Of a DNA stretch of 64,000 nt, positions 1 to 9,639 are shown piece after piece. Below the pieces are notes generated by a model. The model was given only the letters and a program-made list of their open reading frames with translations, did no database searches and was not told where the DNA came from. Source of the DNA: Microglena sp. YARC (Eukaryota > Chlorophyta > Chlorophyceae > Chlamydomonadales > Chlamydomonadaceae); contig CM039462.1 in NCBI GenBank assembly GCA_022414725.1, forward strand, positions 93,863,278 to 93,927,277, written 5' to 3'. The position numbers were made by a program, and so were the translations under genes. Every line of letters starts with the position of its first letter. Within the stretch, counting starts at the first letter, position 1.

Positions 1-232
1 CTCCCCCTGCGGGTCCCTGTCAAAAATACCGCCCCAAAAAAAGCCCACACGATTTTCAGTATGAGGATATCATCTGATCGTCGCTTCCGCTCAAACACTT
101 CCCCGCCCCACCCCCACCAACTCATACCCACCTACCTGCACGCACAGCTGTGCAACTTCTCGCAATACAGGACATTCCCGAACTTCAGTCAATGACCCGA
201 TCGCACCATGGTCGCCTGCAGTTCCTGCAACC

Positions 233-276
233 AAGGAATTGGTCTCAAACAATTCCTTGGTTGAGACCAATTCCTT
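233..276. repeat. Perfect inverted repeat with 16-bp arms
   Basis: Arms AAGGAATTGGTCTCAA (233-248) and its exact complement (261-276) flank a 12-base loop. A second, shorter inverted pair (231-240 with 251-260) is nested in it. The arm core GGAATTGGTCTC recurs at 1847-1990, so it belongs to a locally repeated motif and is not a one-off hairpin. Confidence 0.85.
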
Positions 277-277
277 C

Positions 278-533
278 CCCTCATTTATCGCAACTCCTTA
301 CTCCACACCCCTCGCAGTGAACGCTGGAACGCAGTGGACCTGGCCTGGACCCCTCATCACTGTACCGCGGCGCTGTCAGTCTGTACTGGTTTTCAGGCTC
401 ATTAAACGCCGGCCACCAGACCTGATCTCCCTCATTTATCGCAACTCCTTACTCCACACCCCTCGCAGTGAACGCTGGAACGCAGTGGACCTGGCCTGGA
501 CCCCTCATCACTGTACCGCGGCGCTGTCAGTCT
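278..533. repeat. Exact 105-bp direct duplication
   Basis: Bases 278-382 are repeated without a mismatch at 429-533, separated by 46 bases. No coding signal accompanies either copy. Complete identity suggests a recent local duplication. Confidence 0.9.
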
Positions 534-759
534 ACACAATTATTCACTCATCAATCCCCCCACAACCTACTCAGGAAATGCGAAATTTCCGCAATCACGC
601 CTAAAGACGTGATTGCCGTGGAGCTTGTACCTCGCTCCCGTTGATTCCTCTGCTCTACACATTCACCTCCTTTTCCAGACACCTCCTGTTCAGACTTTCT
701 CAGGTATGCTTAGGTATGCTTCCTCCTGTGGTCCAAGTTTCTTTTCAACTTCTTCTTTT

Positions 760-1255
760 CTCCACCCTCATTCCTTGCCCACAGCCTAACGCTCCACCTA
801 CACACACTGTCCCCCTCTATCACACCCCTTCAACCTCACACTGCCAAACACTCCCCCTCCTCCCACCTCCCCCCCCCCCCCCCCACACACACCCCTCTTG
901 ACCACCATCCCCACAATCTCACTCCCCCACCACACCGCCCATAACCACTCACTCACCCCCCTATCACAACACGTTCTTACAACACACCACCACCAACCTT
1001 CACATCACACCCCTCACCCCCACCCCACCACCACAACCCTGGCCAGGGCGTGCGAGTCGCCTAGACCGGTCTGGGCCAGTAAATCCCCTCCAAACACACA
1101 CACTCACACCTTCCCTCTTCACCACCTAACCCACACTCACTCCCCACCACATCACACATAACCACACACTCTCTCCCCCATCACCACACGTTCTTACAAC
1201 TTACCACCCACCCATACCTTCACAACACACCCCTCACCCCCCCACACACAACCAC
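760..1255. repeat. C/A-rich low-complexity stretch
   Basis: The plus strand is almost entirely C and A/T with CACACC and CCACC runs and a C-homopolymer near 868-884. Short open frames here give only Pro/His/Thr composition and are not believable genes. A short GC-rich block with GGTCTGGGC/CCAGACC motifs interrupts it near 1040-1085. Confidence 0.8.
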
Positions 1256-1288
1256 CTGGTCTGGGCGTGAAATTCGCCCAAATAGACC

Positions 1289-1315
1289 GGTCTGGGCGTG
1301 AAAATCGCCCAGACC
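1289..1315. repeat. Perfect 10-bp hairpin
   Basis: GGTCTGGGCG (1289-1298), a 7-base loop and CGCCCAGACC (1306-1315) form a perfect hairpin. An imperfect sister with the same GGGCG...CGCCC core lies immediately upstream at 1258-1280, and fragments of the motif occur at 1065-1080. It is probably the end of a small inverted-repeat element. Confidence 0.7.
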
Positions 1316-1349
1316 ATAGTTCCACTGGAGATTGCTCTTTTCCTGGCTT

Positions 1350-1515
1350 GCCGAGGTTTACCTTAGCGGTTAGGGGGCGGCGTTAGATCGCAGGACACGC
1401 AGGCTGAGTTACAAATGTGGTGTGTTCTACATCCCTTGTGATCTACAGTACCCTTGCTGTATCGACCCTACTTGCGAGAGTAGGAAGGGGGTGGTGAGGT
1501 TCGATTCCTCAGTAT
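1350..1515 (+). other. tRNA-like relic (possible SINE head)
   Basis: A perfect T-arm is visible at 1495-1511: stem TGAGG, loop TTCGATT, stem CCTCA, containing a canonical pol III B box. Upstream, CTTAGCGGTTAGGG (about 1361-1374) resembles a tRNA D-arm/A box. A hairpin CCTAC...GTAGG lies between them, but its loop is 8 bases and no acceptor stem closes, so this is not a functional tRNA. The A-to-B distance is too long for a normal tRNA. An A-tailed repeat follows downstream (1741-1841), so the whole could be one SINE-like unit; that link is inference. Confidence 0.3.
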
Positions 1516-1740
1516 TTTGGCGTCCTGGCCCTAAGCAAACCTTGTAGGGAAGTACTGTCGGATTTCTGCCCTTGTGGTGGTTCTCTAGTTATGTCTCCTT
1601 GATTCCGCCTCTAACGACCATGGCAGGGAGCTTGTCTGCCGTGGTCAACAGGGGTGGTGGTGAATGTTCGTTTGGTCGTGGGTTGGTATCTCTCACCAAC
1701 CCTAAGTGCGCCTACTTTGCATATTGTAGGAGTGGCACCA

Positions 1741-1841
1741 CCATTCGAACTGAATCCTCCGTGTCGCTGGTTTGTGTCGGGAGACCCACCTCCTGGGGTG
1801 AAAGTCCTTTCACAACTAAAAAAAAAAAAAAAAAAAAAAAA
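1741..1841 (+). repeat. Dispersed A-tailed repeat, family S, copy 1
   Basis: The block running from CGAACTGAATCCTCCG through GGAGACCCACCTCCTGGGGTG to TTTCACAACT ends in 24 A (1818-1841). The same block recurs at 3245-3320 (+), 4026-4112 (-), 43426-43486 (+), 43795-44045 (+, interrupted) and 53117-53262 (-). A fixed 3' end running into oligo(A) or oligo(T in reverse) is the signature of a retroposed SINE or LINE tail. Coding potential is absent. Confidence 0.75.
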
Positions 1842-1842
1842 C

Positions 1843-1990
1843 AAGGAATTGGTCTCATACAAACAAGGAATTGGTATCAGAATTCTTACAACCAAGAAAT
1901 TGGTATAGGAATTCTTGGCCGAATAGAACCCGTCTACAGATTAACGAGCAGGAACCCATGCTGACGACCTAGGAATTGGTCTCTGATTTT
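1843..1990 (+). repeat. Cluster of GGAATTGGT motifs
   Basis: GGAATTGGTCTC, GGAATTGGTATC, GAAATTGGTATAGG and GGAATTGGTCTC occur at irregular short spacing directly after the A-tail of the family-S repeat. The same core forms the inverted repeat at 233-276. I cannot assign it to a known element. Confidence 0.5.
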
Positions 1991-3244
1991 TTGGCTAAGC
2001 ACCTCTACAAATGGACCACTAAAACGAGCTGGCGACAGAGAAATACACCTCGGATGTACCCCGCTTTGTACATGCACGAGCCTGGACCAAGGGGACTGCA
2101 TGACCTGCAGTCCTAGAGTCCTGCAGTCTGCATGCTGAACCTCACACGCATCACCCTTGATTACGTAAGTATGCCCGAGACTACCGTTTATAATTAACCT
2201 GTTGCAGAGTTCTGTACCTTGATACGGATCAAGGATTGATATCCGACTTCGTGACCAGAGTTTACTGAAAACAAGACCCCCGCCCCCGCTGATATATTGC
2301 TTCTGAAGCAGCCAAGGACGCAACCATCTCTGCATCTTGTTACCTGGAGTCACTCACTGCCCCCTTGGTGAGTTGGCACCGGCAAGATATATTTGTACGC
2401 ATGTATGTTGCAGTCCAGGGGTAGGCCAAATGGGCTAAAAGGACTCGCCCAACCGTGACAGGAGGGGCTAACATTAACAGCATTCATGAAATGAACCCCG
2501 TACAATCGTTTTACTGACGGGGGGGCTGAGTTCGTGCAACACGTATGTATTCTTAATATACGTAAAGATTTTGCGCCTCCGCGCGCTAAACCTAGACTCT
2601 AGGATGTGACCGGCTGAATCACTCCTACTTGAACTTGAACTTGAACTTAATCAAATAGCTTCAGCCAGCACTTTGGTTGCTAACCGTCTTCGATATCGTA
2701 GTAAAAATAATTTTACCAGGAAAATGTGCATTTTTAATTTGTTCACAATTGTTGTATCCTTTTGTTTCTAAACAGTCAAAAATCAATAACAAAAAACGAA
2801 CCACCGGTATTTCTGTTCACAAAAATACTTGATCCAATCGCTTCATACATTTATGGATAGACTAAAGTATTAACCAATACATCCCTTCCTTGCTAACTAC
2901 AGCACACAGCAAAAATGAATTGAAACATGAAAAATGAAGCATCCAAGAATTGTCACATTTACCTCTAGGGAAGTGCCCGGTGGGATTAAGGGAACCGGAT
3001 CGTAAGTATAAGATGCACAAGCCGACATCGCATCTGGATACCAGTTACCCTGCCGGTCGACGACCCTCCGGACGGGCCGAAGCGCACTCAAGGCGGTTCG
3101 AACCCCGCACCTGCCTCCATTTTTGACCTTACCTCTTCCACTGAGCCATTCGGTTTCTGATCGGCGATAGTATCCAGCAATTTATCTGCTGCTGCGTCAC
3201 CGCTGCGTCTGGTGCGGTGTGGTGAGTTGTGGTGAAGCACATAC
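1991..3244. other. Anonymous stretch, no gene recognised
   Basis: Open frames are short and unconvincing on both strands. The only structure seen is a triple GAACTT run near 2630-2650. No splice-bounded exon, RNA gene or transposon end could be supported. Confidence 0.5.
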
Positions 3245-3320
3245 AGAATTCTCGGTGCCGCTGGTTTGTGTGGGGATAACCACCTGTTGGGGTGAAATAC
3301 ATTTCATAACTTAAAAAAAA
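3245..3320 (+). repeat. Family-S repeat, copy 2
   Basis: Diverged copy of the block at 1741-1841: AGAATTCTCGGTGCCGCTGG, then CACCTGTTGGGGTGAAAT, then TTCATAACTT followed by 8 A. Same orientation and same 3' A-tail position as copy 1. Confidence 0.65.
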
Positions 3321-3381
3321 CGTCATCACCAACTCATTTGTCGAAAACTGTTTTGTTTTATTTTATTTAAAGGATTTTTAT

Positions 3382-3462
3382 TTACATTACATTACATTAC
3401 ATTACATTACATTACATTACATTACATTACATTACATTACATTACATTACATTACATTACAT
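3382..3462. repeat. Pentanucleotide microsatellite (ACATT)n
   Basis: About sixteen uninterrupted ACATT units with no mismatch, ending at ATGTTAAAA. Confidence 0.95.
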
Positions 3463-3653
3463 GTTAAAATCTACTTGACACCGCGAGGGTGTATGAGACT
3501 CTGTGCTTTAAACAAAAAGAAAAAGCACCCACAAACCAAAAAAACCCTATTTGAAAGGCATGCAATTTACTTATATAATCGTACCCACCCACGCACCCAC
3601 CCATCCATCCATTTATCGCTCCATTTATCCATCCATCCATCCAAGAATAAATA

Positions 3654-3727
3654 CCAGTACATCAATAAATAGTACAAGGCATGAGGTTGAGGGGGCAGCC
3701 TGTTTGCTTGAACGGGGGCCAGCCATG
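3654..3727 (+). repeat. Dispersed repeat family I, copy 1
   Basis: Core GAGGTTGAGGGGG-CAGCCTGTTTGCTT...GGGGGCCAGCC, preceded by AATAAATAGTAC. The same unit (AATAAATCAATAGTAC, then TGAGGTTGAGGGGGCCAGCC, then CTGGGGCCAAC) recurs at 4145-4212 (+), 51085-51152 (+) and, reversed, three times in 55460-55880. It is a short dispersed repeat with a conserved AT-rich edge; its class is unknown. Confidence 0.6.
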
Positions 3728-3800
3728 AAAGGCCCTTTATTTCCATACAAATAAAAATAACCAATCCACGCAAGTACTCACCCATCCAAGTACTGGTTTG

Positions 3801-3991
3801 TAGGGAACGGCAATATGATATCATATGATATCGTGTCATCATACGATATCATATGATATGATATGATGCCGGCAGTCTGACTAGGCTTTAAGTGGCAATT
3901 TATACACAATATCATATGATGCAATTTGTATGATATCATTTGATATCATACTCGCCTTAGGTCAAAATCAAATATGATTTTCCGGTCCTTA
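3801..3991 (+). mobile_element. MITE-B copy 1 (hAT-type, non-autonomous)
   Basis: The ends TAGGGAACGGCAATATGAT and (reverse complement) TAAGGACCGGAAAATCATAT form terminal inverted repeats of the hAT/Ac type. The flanks CTGGTTTG (3793-3800) and CTGGTTAG (3992-3999) match at 7 of 8 bases, as expected for an 8-bp hAT target duplication. The interior is AT-rich, built of ATATGATATCAT palindromes, and has no open frame. Other copies: 35003-35138, 50371-50528, 63166-about 63475. Confidence 0.8.
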
Positions 3992-4025
3992 CTGGTTAGT
4001 AAACCTTTCTGTCTGTCTACCCGCC

Positions 4026-4112
4026 TTTTTTTTTAGTTGTGAAAGGACTTTCACCTCAGGAGGTGGGTCTCCCAACACAAACCTGCGACACGGAGGATTC
4101 AGTTCGAATGGT
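4026..4112 (-). repeat. Family-S repeat, copy 3
   Basis: Reverse complement of the 1741-1841 block, beginning with 9 T at 4026-4034 (its A-tail), then AGTTGTGAAAGGACTTTCACC, the GGTGGGTCTCCC core, and GGATTCAGTTCGAATGG. Confidence 0.75.
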
Positions 4113-4144
4113 TGCTTATTTGCTTGCTCTTTTATCCAGCCAAT

Positions 4145-4212
4145 AAATCAATAGTACATCTTACGTGGCGTGAGGTTGAGGGGGCCAGCCCGTTTGCTAT
4201 CACTGGGGCCAA
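4145..4212 (+). repeat. Repeat family I, copy 2
   Basis: AATAAATCAATAGTACATC, then GTGAGGTTGAGGGGGCCAGC, then CACTGGGGCCAACCA. This copy ends about 100 bases upstream of the gene 1 start codon. Confidence 0.6.
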
Positions 4213-4288
4213 CCACCATTTTATCATTGATCACGCAAACTCTCACTCCCACCACTGACCAGTGTCTTTCCTTCTTGTGCGTGTGCAG

Positions 4289-4310
4289 GTGAACCCTGAC
4301 GAGTGCAACC
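4289..4310 (+). promoter_or_regulatory. Conserved 5' leader of the secreted-protein family
   Basis: GTGAACCCTGA at 4289-4299 sits 11 bases before the ATG. The same motif precedes gene 3 (26877-26887) and, as GTGAAACCCTGA, gene 2 (reverse strand, 11048-11059), at almost the same distance. In genes 1 and 3 it is preceded by GCAG, so it could mark a 3' splice site of a leader intron; that is inference. Confidence 0.45.
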
Positions 4311-7300
4311 ATGACAAAAGCCCCAAGACTGCCCAAGGCAGTCTTACCTGCTCTAGTTGCCCTCCTACTTTGCTTTGGAGCCAACCTACTGCTGCAAGTA
4401 GACGCCACTGGAAATCAGCCCCGCCACCCTCACCTCCAGGCCACCTCATACAGACTCGTTCTCCCCGCCTGCCTCGCTCACCCAGGCCACCTAAATCCCC
4501 CCGCCAGCCTCGCTCCCCCATGACCCCTCGCTCCCCCAGGCCTCCTCGCTCGCCCAGGCCACCTCGCTCTCCCATGCCACCGTCCGCGAGCCTCGCTCTC
4601 CCAGGCCACCTCGTTCCCTCGCCAGCCCCCTCCCATGAAGAACCCTCACAACCCCAAGCACCCTCATTCCCCAGCCCACCCTCACACCCCCAGCCAACCC
4701 CTGACCCCCAGTCACCCTTCTAGCCCCAGCCACCCATACACCCCAGCCACCCTTTCAGCGCCCAGTCATCCCCTGACCCCAAGCCATCCTTCCAGCCCCA
4801 GCCACCCACATACCCCCAGCCACCCTTACACCCCCAGCCAACCCTCATACCCCAGCCACCCTCACACCCCCAGCCAACCCATGACCCCCCAGTCACCCAT
4901 ACATCCCCAGCCACCCTTCCAGCCCCAGCCATCCTTTAAGCCCCAGCCATCCCCTGGCCCAAAGCCACCCTTCCAGTCCAAGCCACCCAGACATCCCCAG
5001 CCCCCCTCCTCCTCCAACTCCCCCCCTCCTCCGTACCCTCCAGCCCCCTCCTCCTCCCCCGCCCCCCTCTCCCCAAGGTCCTCCCAGCCCCCTCTTTCCT
5101 CCCCCCCCCCCCCTCCTCCGCCCCTCCACCTAGACCTCCCAGCCCCCCTCTTCCTCCTGCTCCCCCCCCTCCTCCAGGTCCTCCCAGCCCCTTCTTCCTC
5201 CCACTCCCACCCCTCCTCCTGCTCCCCCCCCCTCCTCCTGGCCTTCCAAGCCCCCACAACCTCCGCCCCCATCTCCTCCTGGCCCTCCCAAGCCCCCTCC
5301 TCCTCCCGCTTCCTCCCCCTCCTCCTCCTGCTCCCCCCCCTCCTCCTGGCCCTCCAAGCCCCCCTCCTCCTCCCGCTCCCCCTCCTCCTGGCCCTCCAAG
5401 CCCTCCTCTCCTCCTGCTCCCCCCCCCTCCTCCTGGCCCTCCAAGCCCCCCTCCTCCTCCCGCTCCCCCCCCTACTCCTGGCCCTCCAGCCCTCCTCCTC
5501 CTCCCGCCCCCCCCCTCCTCCTGGTCCTCCAAGCCCCCCTCCCCCTCTTCCGCTCCCCCCCCTCCTCCTCCGCCCCTTCCCCTCCAAGCCCCCCTCCTCC
5601 TCCCGCTCCCACCTTCCTCCTGGTCGTCAAGCCCCCCTCCTCCCTCCTCCTGGCCCACCCAGCCTTCCTCCTCCTCCAGCCCCTCCCCCCTCCTCCTGGC
5701 CCTCCAAGCCCTCCTCCTCCTCCGGCTCCCCCCTCCTCCTAGCCCTCCAAGCCCCCTCCTCCTCCGCTCCCCCCCCTCCTCCTGGCCCTCCAAGCCCTCC
5801 TCCTCCTCCCGCTCCCCCCCCCTTCCTCTGGCCCTCCCAGCCCCCCTCCTCCTCCCGCTCCCCCCCCCTCCTCCTCACCCTCCAGCCCCCTCCTCCTCCC
5901 GCTCCCCCCCTCCTCCTGGCCCTCCAAGCCCCCCTCCCCCCTCCCCCTCCTCCTCGCCCTCCCCCCTCCTCCTCCCGCTCCCCCCCTCCTCCTGGACCTC
6001 CAAGCCCCCCCCCTCATCCGCTCCCCCTCCTCTTAGCCCTCCCAGCCCTCCTCCACCTCCCGCTCCCCCCCCTCCTCCTGGCCCTCCAAGCCCCCCTCCT
6101 CCTCCTGGACCTCCAAGCCCCCCCCTCCTCCCGCTCCCCCCCTCCTCCTAGCCCTCCCAGCCCTCCTCCACCTCCTGCTCTCCCCTTCTCCTGGCCCTCC
6201 CAGCCCCCCTCCCCCCCCTCCCCTCCTCCTCGCCCTCCCCCTCCTCCCTCCCGCCCCCCCCTCCTCCTGGACCTCCAAGCCCCCTCCTCCTCCTGCTCCC
6301 TCCCTGGCCCTCCCAGCCCCCCTCCTCCCCAACTCCCAGCCCCCTCCTCCCCCCCTCCCCCTCCTCCTCCCCCTCCACCCCCTCCTCCTCCCGCAACCCC
6401 CCCTCCTCCTGGACCTCCAAGCCCTCCTCCTCCTCCTGCTCCCCCCCCTCCTCCTGGCCCTCCCAAGCCCCCCTCTCCTCTTGCTCCCCCCCTCCTCCTG
6501 GCCCTCCAAGCCCCCCTCCCCCCCCCTCCCCCCTCCTCCCCTCCACCCCCTCCCTCCTCCTGCTCCCCCCCTCCTCTGGCCCTCCAAGCCCCCCATATCC
6601 CCCCCGTCCCCCTCCTCCAAGCCCCCCCCCACCCCCTCCTCCTTCTCCCGCTCCCCCCCTGCTCCTGGCCCTCCAGAGCACCCCCCCGTCCCCCCCTCCC
6701 CCTCCCTCCTCTCTGGCCCTCCAAGCCCCCCCCTCCTCCTGGCCCTCCAAGCCCCCCACTCCTCCTCCTCCCCCCTCCCTCTGGCCCCTCGGCCTTCACC
6801 TCTCCTCCTCCTCCTGCTCCCCCCTGCTCCTGGCCCTCCAAGCCCCCTCCCCCCCTCCCCCCCTCCTCAAGCCCCTCACTCCCCCCTCCTCCTTCCTTCT
6901 CCCCCGCCCTCCGCTGGCCTCCAAGCCTCACCTCCCCCTCCTCGCTTCCCCTTCAACCCCGTCCTCCCCCGTCCCCCTCCTCCCGTCCCGCTCCCCTCCA
7001 CCTGGCCCTCAAAACCACCTCCTCCTCCCGCTCCCCTCCTCTCTCCTGGCCCTACTCCAACCCCTCTCCTCCTCGACCCGCTCCCCTCTCCCCCTCTCCC
7101 CCTCTCGAAACCCCTCCCTCCTCCCCTCTCCTCCCTCCCGCTCCCCCCCTCCTCCTGGCCCTCCAAGCCCCCTCCTCCTCCCGCCTCCCCCCCTCCTCCT
7201 GGCCCTCCAAACGCCCCTCCTCCTCACGCTCCCCCCCTCCTCCTCCCCCTCCACCCCTCCCTCCTCCGCTCCCCCTCCTCTCTGGCCCTCGGCCCCCTCC

Positions 7301-8543
7301 TCCTCTCGAGCCCCCCCCTCCTCTCCGCTCCCCTCCTCCGGCCTCCAGCCCCTCTCTCCCCTCTCAGCCCCCTCTCCCCTCTCCTCCTCCCTCTCCCCTC
7401 CCACCCCTCCTCCTCCCGCACCCCCCCTCCTCCTGGACCTCAAAGTCCCTCCTCCTACTCCTGCTCCCCCTCCTCCTGGCCTCTCCAAGCCCCCCTCTCC
7501 TCCTGCTCCCCCCTCCTCCTGGCCCTCCAAGGCCTCCCCCTCCCTCCCTCCCTCCCCTCCTCCGCCCTTCCACCGCTCCTCCTCTCTGCTCCCACTCTCC
7601 TGGCCCTCAAGCCCCTCCTCCCCCCCCTCCCTCTCCCCTCCACCCCCTCCTCCTCCTGCTCCCCCTCCTCTGGCCCTCCAAGCCCTTCCTCCTCCTCCTG
7701 CTCCCCCCCCCTCCTCCTGGCCCTCCAAGCCCCCCCCTCCCCCCCTCCCCTCCTCCCTCCCTCCACCCCTCCTCCGCCCGCTCCCCCCCTCCCTGGCCCT
7801 CCAAGCCCCTCCTCTCGCTCCCCCCCTCCTCCTCCCCTCCACCCCCTCCTCCTCCTCCTCTGCTCCTCTCCTGGCCCTCCCAGCCCCCTCCTCCCTCCCC
7901 TCCCCCTCCTCTCCCCCTCCCACCCCTCCTCCTCCTGCTCCAACACCCCCTCCTCCTGGCCCTCCAAGCCCCTTCCCCCCTCCTCCTCCCTCCACACGCT
8001 CCTCCTCCAAGCTTCCTCCCCCTCGTCTGGACTCCAAGCCTCCTCCTCTGCTCCCCCCCCCTCTCTGGAACTCCAAAGCCCACCTCCTCTCTGCTCCCTC
8101 CTTGGCCTCGAAAGCCCTCCTTCCTCCTCCCGCGCTCCTTCCTGCATGGCTCCAAGCCCTCTCTCACTCCTCCGCTCCCTCTCCTCCTGGACTCAAGCCC
8201 CCTCTCTCCTCCCGCTGCCCCTCCTCCTGGACCTCCAAGCCTCTCCTCCTCGCTGCTCCCCCGCCTCTCCTTGGCCCTCAAGCCCACTCCTCTCCTTCCC
8301 CTCCTCCTGGCCTCCAAGCCTCTTCTCCTCGCGCTCCTCTCTCCTGGCCTACCCCTCACTCTGCCTTCGTCCCTCTCCTCTGGGCCCTCCAAGCCCCCTC
8401 GTCTCTCTCCGCTCCCCTCCCTCTGCCCTCCAAGCCCACCTCATCCTCCTGGAACCCAAGCCTCAAAGCCCCTTCCTTTCCTGCGCTCCCTCCTCTGGCC
8501 TCCAAGCCCCTCCTGCCTCCTCCTCTTCCACCTCTTTCCTGCT
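4311..8543 (+). CDS. Gene 1: secreted proline-rich (HRGP-type) protein, frame-broken, runs into gap
   Basis: The start at 4311 gives a signal peptide with core ALLLCFGANLLLQVDA, clearly paralogous to genes 2, 3 and 4 in this window, so I take it as the true start. That frame meets a stop at 4521. The rod continues in another frame from about 4410 (PRSPRPPRSPRPP-type repeats) and returns to the first frame near 4580-4635 (HPHTPSQPLTPSHPSSPSHP). From about 5000 the DNA is almost pure pyrimidine and encodes PPPGPPSPPPPPAPP-type repeats in whichever frame is followed, with no stop until the gap. The product would be an exported wall or matrix glycoprotein rod with hydroxyproline sites. The frameshifts could be genuine decay or indel errors in CCT-rich sequence. 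The C-terminus is not seen. A charged tail, as in genes 3 and 4, may lie in the gap. Confidence 0.6.
5000..8543 (+). repeat. 3.5-kb polypyrimidine minisatellite within gene 1
   Basis: Tandem units built on CCTCCTCCTGGCCCTCCAAGC and CCCCTCCTCCTCCCGCTC, roughly 24-48 bp, cover the interval with very few purines on the plus strand. Unit boundaries degrade towards the gap. Such a tract can adopt triplex (H-DNA) structure and is hard to assemble, which fits the gap directly after it. Confidence 0.85.
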
Positions 8544-9543
8544 NNNNNNNNNNNNNNNNNNNNNNNNNNNNNNNNNNNNNNNNNNNNNNNNNNNNNNNNN
8601 NNNNNNNNNNNNNNNNNNNNNNNNNNNNNNNNNNNNNNNNNNNNNNNNNNNNNNNNNNNNNNNNNNNNNNNNNNNNNNNNNNNNNNNNNNNNNNNNNNNN
8701 NNNNNNNNNNNNNNNNNNNNNNNNNNNNNNNNNNNNNNNNNNNNNNNNNNNNNNNNNNNNNNNNNNNNNNNNNNNNNNNNNNNNNNNNNNNNNNNNNNNN
8801 NNNNNNNNNNNNNNNNNNNNNNNNNNNNNNNNNNNNNNNNNNNNNNNNNNNNNNNNNNNNNNNNNNNNNNNNNNNNNNNNNNNNNNNNNNNNNNNNNNNN
8901 NNNNNNNNNNNNNNNNNNNNNNNNNNNNNNNNNNNNNNNNNNNNNNNNNNNNNNNNNNNNNNNNNNNNNNNNNNNNNNNNNNNNNNNNNNNNNNNNNNNN
9001 NNNNNNNNNNNNNNNNNNNNNNNNNNNNNNNNNNNNNNNNNNNNNNNNNNNNNNNNNNNNNNNNNNNNNNNNNNNNNNNNNNNNNNNNNNNNNNNNNNNN
9101 NNNNNNNNNNNNNNNNNNNNNNNNNNNNNNNNNNNNNNNNNNNNNNNNNNNNNNNNNNNNNNNNNNNNNNNNNNNNNNNNNNNNNNNNNNNNNNNNNNNN
9201 NNNNNNNNNNNNNNNNNNNNNNNNNNNNNNNNNNNNNNNNNNNNNNNNNNNNNNNNNNNNNNNNNNNNNNNNNNNNNNNNNNNNNNNNNNNNNNNNNNNN
9301 NNNNNNNNNNNNNNNNNNNNNNNNNNNNNNNNNNNNNNNNNNNNNNNNNNNNNNNNNNNNNNNNNNNNNNNNNNNNNNNNNNNNNNNNNNNNNNNNNNNN
9401 NNNNNNNNNNNNNNNNNNNNNNNNNNNNNNNNNNNNNNNNNNNNNNNNNNNNNNNNNNNNNNNNNNNNNNNNNNNNNNNNNNNNNNNNNNNNNNNNNNNN
9501 NNNNNNNNNNNNNNNNNNNNNNNNNNNNNNNNNNNNNNNNNNN
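8544..9543. other. Assembly gap, exactly 1000 N
   Basis: All bases are N. The round length indicates a placeholder, so the true distance between genes 1 and 2 is unknown. Confidence 0.98.
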
Positions 9544-9639
9544 GGAAAAGAGAAGAGACTAGATCTGTGCGGCCCTTGTCAGTGTCGTGTAGTCATGTTT
9601 TGTGGCGGGTAATGAAGGGCGACTAGGGCGTGTTAGGGT

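Noticed and set aside
1495..1511. A functional tRNA gene around the perfect T-arm
   Set aside because: No closing acceptor stem, an 8-base anticodon-position loop, and A-B box distance too long.
5000..8400. Several minus-strand Gly/Arg/Glu open frames of 200-355 codons
   Set aside because: They are the complement of the CCTCCT tract; absence of stops follows from composition and not from selection.
4635..9626. A single 1663-codon plus-strand frame
   Set aside because: It reads through 1000 N and through frame-ambiguous CCT repeats; it cannot be taken as one verified protein. Only the part to 8543 is kept, as gene 1.
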